Below are positions 12,901-23,000 of a stretch of DNA of 64,000 bases, in pieces. How positions within the stretch are numbered: the first letter of the stretch is position 1; each line of letters begins with the position of its first letter. The notes below the pieces were generated by a model, which was not told where the DNA came from, did not search any database, and saw only the letters and a program-made list of their open reading frames with translations. The stretch covers positions 177,051 to 241,050 of the forward strand of contig CAJNDT010000330.1 in NCBI GenBank assembly GCA_905221615.1, given 5' to 3'. The position numbers and the translations under genes were made by a program. This DNA comes from Symbiodinium sp. CCMP2592. Taxonomy: Eukaryota > Sar > Dinophyceae > Suessiales > Symbiodiniaceae.

Positions 12901-13997
12901 ACGCCTTTCTGGTCGCTAAGAGCTGGCTGGTGACCGGCTTCGATCTCCTCAAGGCCCACGCTAACTACGCCCGGGATTACCTCATGCCGCGGCTGGGCCG
13001 GGCGGGGCAGCTGGAAAAGAAGATGGCTACCTATGCGGACGCTATGGTGGCAACCGCGGGGCTGCTGGCTATCATGGGCTACCCACGGGAGGTCCAGGGC
13101 TATTGGACGGAGCACAGTGAGCGTTCGGTGCTACCAACAGGTTTGGCGCTAAAGGAGATCCCCCCGCAAGACAAGGATCTGCTAGGGCGTTGACCCGAGG
13201 GGTCCGACGTGTACGCTAGATCCTATGCGGGTAGGGTGTCCCGTCTCCAAGCTCTCTTCGCTAAGACAGCTAGGGGGGACGACCGCTACGAGGCGCTCGA
13301 CGAGCGGGAAATCGCCGCGGACCTCGAGCCCTGGCTGGAAGAGAGGGCCAAGCTAACCCACAGCCAGGCCATCCAAATGGCGGCGAGGCTGCGGAAGATC
13401 TGGATGGAGGGCCTGCTAGGAGTCCCGACCGAGGCCGAAGAGCTAGAGGTTCCCGAGGGACCGGACGAGCCCGCGGAACCGCTAGTGGCCGGGAGTAGCT
13501 CCGAGGCCTCTGCAGAGGTCGTGGAACGGCCCGCTAAGAAGCAGGCCAGGGTTCCCGACCGCAGCCAGGGCAGCTATGTAATCGTAGAGGTCCCAGGCGC
13601 CATTTTCCGCCTGCACAAAGCGGGCGCTACAGGTTGCTGGATGGGGAAGCGGCGTGCTTTCCGCAACGCTAGGGTTTTTGATTCGGTTCCGGAGCCGCAC
13701 GAGTACACACATGTGTGCAAGCTATGCTGGCCGAACCAGGGGGCTATCTCCGAAGGGGACGCTAGCGAAGGATCGCTCGCTAACTCGGAAGATGACGAGG
13801 CCCCAGAGGATCACGCACCGGGGTCCGCTAGCAGTCATCCTTGAGCGCAGGGCGTGCTAAGCCGCCGAACTCGCACTCGCACTGAGGCTAGAAAGGCTGC
13901 TAGGTCGGCACCCTCTTTTCCTTTCCCCTCTGTCTCCCTCTCTCTCTCTCTCTTCCCTCCCTTGCGAAACGCCGCTAGTTTTTGAAGGGGGTGTGCT

Positions 13998-14061
<64 letters not shown>

Positions 14062-17000
14062 GAAAGAAGAGAGTGGTGGGCTTGCTACATGTCACTTGCT
14101 GTTGCCTGTGTTGTGTTTTCGTGTTCCGCTAGTGTCTTGCAGGAGGAGCAAGGAGCGAAGGCAGGCGCTAGGAAACCGGGGCCGGGCGACCCCTCTTCTG
14201 GCCACCCAGGGAACACAGGAGCTAGGTGAGGAGCCAGTGCTTGCGCTAGGTCCGTCTTGCAGGAAGGAGCTAAGGAGCGGAGGAAGGCGCTACGAAACGT
14301 GCGGGCCTTGCACCCGCGAGGCAACAGGGCTACAAAGGAGCTAGGCGCAGGAGCCAGTGACTGTGCTAAACCTCCTCCCACGGGTAGCCTTCGGCTTCGC
14401 TACCTTGGGGTAGCTAGATTTTCTTTAGCCGTTTCACCTGATCCGTGCCTTGGGCGCCGCTATGGGAGGAAAAGGCAAGGATGCCAGCGCTACAACGCCC
14501 AAGGGCGCAGGGCCGCCAGGTGGCCCAGCTACGGCAGAGCAGCCCGCTAGTGGAGACTACCTCCCGGAGACCCTCCGCGGTCTGCGGAAGGCGCTACGGT
14601 TTAGGCCGTTGGAGTGCGCCGAGGGTCTGCCACGCTACCTCGACAAGCCTCTGCTACAGGAGCTGATCGCTATGTCCCAAGAGGCGATCGAGACGCTAGA
14701 CAAAGAGTCCCCGCCACGGAAGTGGATAGGGGCCGGGCTACGCCAGCAGAGCCCCGCTAACCTGATGGAGCGGCGAGTTCTATCCGCTACTAGCTGGGCC
14801 GACCTGTCCCAGGAGGACATCGCTAGCTTGGACGAAGCTATGTCCGCGGGCCTCACGCTCGCCGCTGCCAATGCGGCCGCTAGCGCTGCGAAGGCCAAGG
14901 CCCGCAAGGACGCGGAGGCCGCAGCCGCTAAGCTGGCGCTAGAGAAAAAGGCCGAGCACGACCAGAGGGTCGCAGCGGCCGCGCTAGAGCAAAAGCGGAA
15001 GGAGGCCGCGGAGCGGCTCGCTAAGGAGGAGCAGGCCGCCGAGCTGGAGTACCAGCAGGCGGTGGCCGCTAGCAAAGCCTCCCTGCAGGCCGCAGAGGAG
15101 GCCGCTACCACAGACGCCACCGCTGCCGCTACTGCCGCCGACACCACGGCACCGGCTAACATGGACCCTACGCCGGCAGAGTCGGCCGCTAAGAGGTTCA
15201 TGGAGATTAGGGCCGCTAGCCCCTCGCCCCCTCGCGCTACCAGCCCGAGCCGGGGCCGAGGCAAGGGCGCTAAGGGCAAGCCGGCCGAGGGCAAGGGCCA
15301 GCCGCCCGCTACAATCAATGTGTTCGACTACACGTGGGGCACGCTATTCGAGGATCCCGACCGCTACCTGGAGTTGCTACGCCGCGAGCTCCAGCAGGAC
15401 CGCGCTATCCAGCAGGTGGGGGGCATGCCCGCTAACGTCCGCTTCGCTAAGGGCACGCCAGTGAGCGTGGCGCTAAAGGGACGAGCCAGACCCCCCCCGG
15501 GGGCCCACGCTAACAGTCTCCCCAAGGGGGAGGGCTACTGGTACCTCGAGCTCTCGTGGTCCGCTATTGACCGCGATCTGTGGCCGCTAGGCTCCTGGGA
15601 CCAGCGCCATGAGAAGGGGAAAGGCAAGGGGCCTAACCCCCGCTACGGCAAGGGTGCCGATGGCACGCTACTGAAGAGCGCTATCCACCATGGAGAGCAC
15701 CTCTACTCGCTAGGGAGGGAAGACGTGGCACTTATGTGTCGCTACACCCATCCTCCCGCTAACACGCCCCAGGGGGAGCGCGCTAGCGAGTTGCTGGCCA
15801 TGCTGCTACCAAGCTGCTATACGCAGTACCAGCCTGGACGCTGCCGCTACTCCCTAGGCCACTGGGACGCTAACGCCTGTATTTTCAGGTGCGCTACGAC
15901 CTGCGAGGTCTGTTCGCTAAGAGCCTGTAACAGGCGGATGTGGTTTAAGTGCGACGACCACGCTACTCACTGTTGTGATGGGTGCAAGCAGTGGAGCCGC
16001 GGGGAGGACTGGGGCGGCCGCTAAGACGGGCAGCCCCTGCCTCGCTACAGGCCCCGGCCTCGCTACTTGCACCCGCTACTTTTGCTTTGCATGCGGCTAC
16101 TCTTGCAGCGCCCTCTGCTGCCGACCGCTAGCTGCAGCAAAAGTTCAGGCCGTCCCTCGCTACAGTTGCCAGTGTGTGCACGCTACAGTCATGCTACACA
16201 CATGTCGGCAGCCAGAAAGAAGGGAGGGCTAGAGCGAGAGAGTGTCGAGAGTTTTGGGGAGGGAGGGGCCGGGGTCGGTGGGGCTGCTAGTGCCGCTCTT
16301 TGCTGCAGCGACCCCCTTTTAGCGAAAGCTATCGACTGGCACTCCCTCGCACACTCTCACGCTAGGAGCTTTCCCCCAATGTGCTAGCAGGAATTTTTCC
16401 CTTGAAGTTTTTCCCTAAGGTGGCGTAGGGCCCGTCGTGCCTGCTACCATGGCAGAGGCTCTGGCGAAGAAGCTAGCCCTCGGAAGCAGCGAGCTTCGAT
16501 TCCTGCTAGTGCAACATAAAGTCTCGGATGCTATCCAATCCGAGCTCTTTTCCAACGGTATTGATACCGTCGCTAAATTTGCAGCCTCGGCAACAGATGA
16601 GGCGGACCTCAAGAAGATGCTAAAGGACAGCTTCGCAATTGAGCCGTCCACCTCGCTCGCTAGCCGCGCTCAGGCCGCGGGGGTCACCATCGCATGGAGG
16701 ACCGCTACCTCCCGCTCCGAGCGGCAAGCGGAGGCGGAGGCTACAAGCGAGGTCCGGGACTGGGCAAAGCCCATCCCCGCTACGGACTATATGGCCATGC
16801 GCCAGGCCTTCACCGCTAAGTTCGGAGACCTGGAGGACAAGCAAACCCCCGCTAAAGAGTACCTTGAGAAGAAGCTAGGCGAGCTCGAATCTGGCGAGTT
16901 CCGGGCCGAGCCGCTAACCGAGGTCATTAGCCGGGACGAGTGGGACCCCGACACGCTACTGCCCGTCTGGAATGGCAATGGCACGCTATCCATGAAGAAG

Positions 17001-20000
17001 GGGGGAGCTAGGGCCCCCATGCCTTCTGGGCCGGAGCAGCTACGGCTGCGGCTCACGGTGCTCCAGAACACGCTAATCATGATGCAGCTAAGGCACCCCA
17101 ACCGGGGAGGAGCTACAGGATGTCACTATGGCCCTCTTCGAGCGCTACAAAGACTATCTTCTCGGAGACTATTGCTATGGTCTCCGGTCCAGTGCCGACT
17201 CGGGGTCGCTAGTGCCCCCGTGGACCTTGGTGCTCAGCTACGAGCACGCTATCAGGAAGCACGCGTACAAGGTCATGGCCACGCCGGCTATTCCTTCGGC
17301 GCTGCGCTAGTCCTTGCCTACAAGGACGCTAGCGTGAAGGAGAGGCACTTCACTACACCGCTAGCCCTCCATGCTAAGCGGCCGCAGCCCTGGACCTGGA
17401 CGGAGGAGCGGCCTGCTAAGACCCCCAAGGGGAAGGGCAAAGGCAAAGATGCCCCCCCCAAGGGGGGCAAAGCTAAGAAGCGCCTGGGTGCCGATCGCAC
17501 CCCGCAGGGGAAGCCCATCTGCTTCCGCTACAATGCCAAGGGATGCAAGAATGGCAACAAGTGCCATTTCGAGCACGTTTGCTCGCTATGCTTCGGCAAG
17601 CACCCAGCTACGAAGTGCCCCACCAAGCAAACGGAGACCGCTAAGGAGGATAAGCCCTCCAACTGACCCGCTACGGCGGCTGCGCCCTCAGTGCCTGTGA
17701 CCCCCCCGGGGGGGGAAGCTACGCCAGCCCCACTGGCGGCCGCTACGCACACAAAGCCGCTACGGGTGCTCTACCTCTTCTCGGGTACCTCGCGCCGGCT
17801 AGATGTGGCGCAGTGTTTGCACCAGCTAGCAGCAGAGTTCGACAAAGACGTGAGGGTCGAGTGTGTCGACCTGCTACGGCACGCTAAATACGACCTCAGT
17901 CAGCCCAAGATTCGGCAAAGCTACCTGGACCGGATCGCTAGCAAGGAGTTCGACGCGGTGGTGCTCTCCCCGCCGTGCGCTAGCTTCTCCAGAGCGCCTT
18001 GGGCTAACTTTCAAGGGCCCCGCCCGGTGCGCAGCTACGAGTTTCCCCGAGGTCTGGAAACGCTAACACCTGCAGAGCGAGACCGCGCTATCCTGGGCAA
18101 CATTTTTGCGGATTTCAGCTTTGCGGTCGCTACCCTCGTGGCCGACGGTGCAGCTACGAGGACCTTGGGGCCCTCGCTAAGGGCCCGCATCAAGGGACAC
18201 GGCCGGCTTCTATGTGGCAGTGGCCGCCGCTAGCCGACCTTCTGCAAAAGGGGCTACGGACCGTGGCCTTCCACCAGGCTAGTTTTGGTACGCCATACGC
18301 TAAGCCGACGCGGCTGCTGCTAAAATGCTCTTCTGCTATGCCCGACTTCGTACACGAAGGCCTGCCGTGCTATGACAAAAAGGGCTGCTACACAGGACCG
18401 CTGCCTTCTGCTGCTACCTGGGGCCGCATGTTCAAGCGCCCCGCTAAGGGCCCCTTCAAGACCTCAGGTTCCGAGAAGTGGCCCGCTAGGATGTGCCAGT
18501 GGCTGGCTACCCTGATTCTGGACTCCTGCCAGCACCCTGCTACCGCTGCCCAGGGGGAGGGGGGTGGCGCTAGGCCGGAGTGCCCGCTACCCGAGACCTT
18601 CCCGCTGTGAGCCGGAGGGTCCGCGAGTGCTAGGGGGTTCAGGGCCACCAAGGACCTGCCAACAGCTAGGTGGCAACAAGAGCTACCATGATGGTGGGGG
18701 CCTCTGCTCCCCAGGACGCTGGCCCCACGCTACCCGCAGCTACGCCGAAGGTCCCAACTGGGACTGGCTACGGGAGAAAATGATGGAGGTGATCCTCGCT
18801 AAGATAGGTTCGGAAGCGGAGCTAGAGAAGGAAGCCTTCCGCATGGCTGCCGGGGGGGCCACGGGCTGTGCCCTAGCTAGCTCCGAAGATCTCCAGGAGC
18901 AGCTACGCTTGATCTGGAAAGAGTGGCTGGAAGCTAATGACCTGGGAGACCCGGAGCTGCTAAAGGTGGCCCCGGGGCAGCCGCTATACCTCCGCCTCAT
19001 CCGGGCGCTACTGACCGCGGCCGGCGATCCCGACAGGGACTTCCTCCTCCAGGCCGAGGAGGGGCTACCGGTGGGGGTGAGAGACCCGCTACCACGCACT
19101 CCCACGTCTTCGAGGAACAGCTAAAGTGGCCCTTGGAGAACGCCCCTTGGGAGGCGGCGCTAGCCTGGGTCCCGAACTACTCCTCGGTGGAGGAGTACCG
19201 TGAGTTCGCTAGGGAGAAGTTCGAAGAGGACGTGGCGGAGGGCCTCATGGTCAAGATGACGCTAGGCGAGTTCAAAGCCCGCTATGGCGAGCATCGAGCC
19301 ATCGCCGCGCTAGCTGTCATCGTCGAGGACGAAGCTAGTGGAAAGAAGAGGATGATCCACGATGCTACCCACGGGGTCCGGGTCAACCACCGCATTAAGT
19401 GCAGGGACAAGATCCGGGCCCCAGGAGCTAGGGAGAAGAAGCAGCTACTTCGGGAGCACATCGACGCTAACGAGGTGGCCTTCTCCGTGGTGGGCGACAT
19501 CGCTAAAGCTCACCGACGCTACAAACATGCCGAAGGAGAGCATGGCTACCTAGGGTGTCAGATCGACACCGAGGAAGCTACACCGGGGGACCCCGACAGC
19601 CAGACGGTTTACGTTAATCTGGTGGGGACCTTCGGGCTATCATGTGCGAGCTACTGGTGGACCCGCATAGCGGCGTGTGGGCTTCGACTCACCTACCACC
19701 TGCTAGGGCCATCGTTCCCGCTAGACATGCTTCTCTATGCCGACGACCTCGAGTCCTTGGGCCGAGGGGCTAGAGGACGCATGGGGATCCCGCTAAGCTA
19801 TCTCTTCCTCGCTAGTCTTGGGTACCCCTTCAAGTGGGCCAAGACGAGGGGGGGATTTCGGGTGGAGTGGCTAGGCATGGAAACCGAGTACTCCACCTGG
19901 AGGCTAGGCCTGTCTCAGAAGAGAACCGACTGGCTAGTGGAATGGCTACGGAAGCTAGTCCGAGATGGGAAGTGTGAGGCCCGGCCCTTCGCACAAGGGC

Positions 20001-23000
20001 TAGGGCGCCTGGGGTTCGCTTCCATGGCGCTAGACTGGGAGCGCCCCTTCCTGGGACCGCTACACGCCTGGTCTTCGGCCGTTCAGGGGAAGCTGGGGCT
20101 CCTCACGCTACCCACGATGATTCGCGTCCTCTGTGGCTGGCTAGCAGACCGCCTGGAAGCGGGGGGCCGTCTCCAGAAGCCGGCCTCGCTATTGGACGGG
20201 GCGGCACCGCTCTCCTTCTACACCGACGCTAAAGCCGAGAATGGACGTGCCTGGATTGGGGGCTTCCTCGAGCTAGTGGACGGCTGCCACGGTCCCTGGT
20301 TCTCGCTAGAGGTGAAGAAGGAATGGGCCCCCTGGGCCTTCGCTAAAGGAGACCCGAACAAGGTCATAGCCGCGTTGGAGCTACTGGCTACTCTGGTTGG
20401 TGTGAGGCTCTGGGTCCCGGAAGGGGATGCCAAGAAGACCTCCAAGGTGGCCATCCGGGGCTACACTGACAACCAGTCCAACGAAGCGCTACTGAAGAAG
20501 GCTATGACGACGAAGTTCCCATCGACCTTGGTGTTGATGGAGCTAGCAGAGGAACTCTCCGCTAAGAACTGTGAGCTTCAGCTACAGTGGATCCGCAGGG
20601 ATCTGAACCAGCTAGCGGACGATCTCACGAACGAGAACTTCGCTAGTTTCTCCCCGGACTTCAGGGTGAACCTGGCGGGGGAGAAGCTAGAGTGGCGCGT
20701 GCTGGGCCGTCTCCTCGAACACTCGGCTAGCTACTTCCAAGAGCTAGGAGTGAGGAAAAGGACCGGAGAGCCGAAGGCTCCGAGGTTCGCTAAGAAGGCC
20801 CGTAAGCTAGGTCCCTGGTAGCCCTACGGCTGCGCAAGGAGATTAGCTAGCAAAAGGCTAGAGTTCTTCTCCGGGCTAACGCGGGACTTCGCCACAACGC
20901 TAAAAAGAGAGAAGTTCGTGTTGTCCGTGCTACTGCGTGAAGCCAGCTAGCTTAAGCTAGGCTTGCTACGTACTCCCCGGAGGTGTAGAGGGAGGTGGCG
21001 GGAGGATACGCTAGCTAGTGTACGCACTCGTGCCGAGGGACGAGGTACGACAGTGTATGCTAGCGCTAGTATCCCTTTGGGAAACATCGAAGGTGTTTCG
21101 CTAGAAAACGTCGAAGGGGTTTTCCTCTGAAGCTAAACAGAACGAAGCTTGTATGTTTGCTAGAGTGTCTGCACATGGCCGGTGAAGCAGTGCTACTCCG
21201 TGGCCATTGTGCTGAAAGGCCCCCAGCTATTGGGGGGCAAATTTCGAGTGCCCACCCAACCCACCCTGGAGATTAGCTAGCCGAAGGCTAGAGTTCTTCT
21301 CCGGGCTAACGCGGGACTTCGCCACAACGCTAAAAAGAGAGAAGTTCGTGTTGTCCGTGCTACTGCGTGAAGCCAGCTAGCTTAAGCTAGGCTTGCTACG
21401 TACTCCCCCAAGGTGTAGAGGGAGGTGGCGGGAGGATACGCTAGCTAGTGTACAGGTTTGTCTCGACTGCAGAGTCTTGGCCTAAACCGCAAGGTTTCGA
21501 TTCACTCGCAAATCCGCAACTTCAGCCCCCGGGACCTGGACCTACACCCTAAATCCCAAACGTGCACGCCCAACTTCCCTCCCCTTTCGCCCCAGAGCGC
21601 CTAACTCGAAACTCCAAGCCGCGGCTCGCCTAGTGTGGAAGTGTGTCAAGCCCAAACCCAGATTCCGGAGTTCTGATGTTTCAGAGTCTTGAGCTTCATT
21701 TGGTGTCTGGATTTTGGACTTCAGACAGTGTGTGCAGGGTTAACTTAGGGTTTGCGATGGGAGCCGAAAGCGCATAGCCTTGAAGCCTCAACCTTGATGC
21801 TTATTGGGGTGGCAGGACGTCTACGGGAACGTCGTCTCCCTGGCAAAGGAGAGTGAAGTGGCTGCGAAATCTGAGTGGAGGGCCGTCAAAAGGACTCGAT
21901 CTGCATCGACTGCATGCAGATGGGCGTAAGCATGCGGTGTGACGGGCATGGTTTTTGACATGGGAATTGGGCGCTTGGGTCCGGAGTCGAGGAGTCAGGT
22001 CGCCAACCACCGCAGCATCACACAGTTGATGTGACCACCGGAATGGAGCAGTAGATATCCGTGCAGTAGTTGTTGTTCTTGCACACGGTACGTTGTCATT
22101 CGATGCAGTGACCAGCCCCAAAAACCCAAATCCCCGAAGAATCAGTTGTGAGATCAGCTTTTGCACTGCGACGGTAAAGTCTTTTTTCCACGCATTTCAA
22201 GCAGGATTGAGTGTCTCATCAACGCTCTGCGCGTCGCAGAGAGCGAGCTAGAAGGAGCCATCGATGCGTGCAAGGTGGGCGGCCTACTAAGTGGGTTGGA
22301 ACCCACCCCGACACGAGCTGTAGACCTCAAACCCCGAAACCCCGAAGCGCCCAAGCGTCCTTAACCCTGAGCCCTATACCCTAAGCCCCTTAATCCGAAG
22401 CCCAAAGCCTATGTAACCCCTAAGCTCCTAAACCCTACTGCCCGCAGCACAGGCCAAGAGGCACACGACGGAGCCTGTTGAGTTGACATACCACGGTGAC
22501 CCTCCAGCAGCAAGATCCTGCCAGGAGGTGCCTGAGAGGGTTCACAGGTTGGGGGATTTTTGAGCGTTCCGGGCCTGGTCTTAACGGTTTCGGGCTTCCA
22601 GGCTTCATGTGAGAGCTGTGTGCTTCGCGATTGGTCTTGTTTTCTTTGCTTCATTGAGGAGCCACCATCACTTGTGATTTCACCCCCAAGAAAAGCAGGT
22701 CTACTTGCAGCCCGGATCTGCAGTGTTCTCGAGCACGTGGTACACTGGCATGCCTGTTGATGCGCCCGCGGCGAGCTGTGCCTCCTCGCAGGGCCCTCAG
22801 CTTCAGGCACTTGTACGGTTTGATGGGGTCTTTGGCAATCATGGTCTAAGGCAAGGTCGCTGGTATTCAGGCTGGAGAGTGACTTTGAGTCCTACCCAGG
22901 CCATTGCTTGAATGATAATGCGCAGCCCTCACAGTACGAAAGGTTGGCCTTGAAAGCTCAGCTTGCCACACCAGAAGCGCCAGATGAGGATTTTAATTTC

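Larger units (their letters stand above)
13845..14461. other. Untranslated spacer of the element, recombinase to ORF2
   Basis: Non-coding spacer holding a pyrimidine-rich stretch (about 13911-13968), a 62-G run and a diverged tandem duplication (14137-14369). GCTA motifs occur at the same high density as in the coding parts, which shows that the enrichment is not a codon effect. Confidence 0.7.
12028..21453 (+). mobile_element. DIRS-superfamily tyrosine-recombinase retrotransposon with split direct repeats
   Basis: A 9,426-bp element defined by split direct repeats in the order A1 (12028-12190), coding region, B1 (20838-21023), A2 (21023-21185), B2 (21268-21453). This A1...B1-A2-B2 order is the hallmark of PAT/Ngaro-like elements. 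There the B1|A2 junction matches the circle junction that would form by joining the element's two ends. Gene order: tyrosine recombinase, unknown Cys-rich protein, Gag-like zinc-knuckle protein, C5-methyltransferase-like domain, reverse transcriptase and RNase H, all on +. No LTRs and no target-site duplication are seen, as expected for recombinase-mediated insertion. The two ends share a single C. The element sits 55 bp downstream of the donor of an X1 intron. A1/A2 differ at 2 of 163 positions and B1/B2 at about 4 of 186, so insertion is fairly recent, although the genes carry a stop and frameshifts. The whole element is saturated with GCTA (see findings). Confidence 0.9.

Noticed and set aside
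14635-15318. 227-codon minus-strand frame opposite ORF2
   Set aside because: Ala/Ser-rich mirror of the Ala/Glu/Lys coiled-coil coding strand; GCTA and codon pattern support the + strand.
12028-21453. Interpretation as an LTR retrotransposon or as classical DIRS with inverted terminal repeats
   Set aside because: Repeats are direct, split and staggered (A1...B1 A2 B2), not one LTR at each end, and I found no terminal inverted repeats or internal complementary region.
22320-22440. AACCCTAAACCC-like words as an internal telomere
   Set aside because: Units are degenerate, short and scattered through many introns; no continuous TTTAGGG array.
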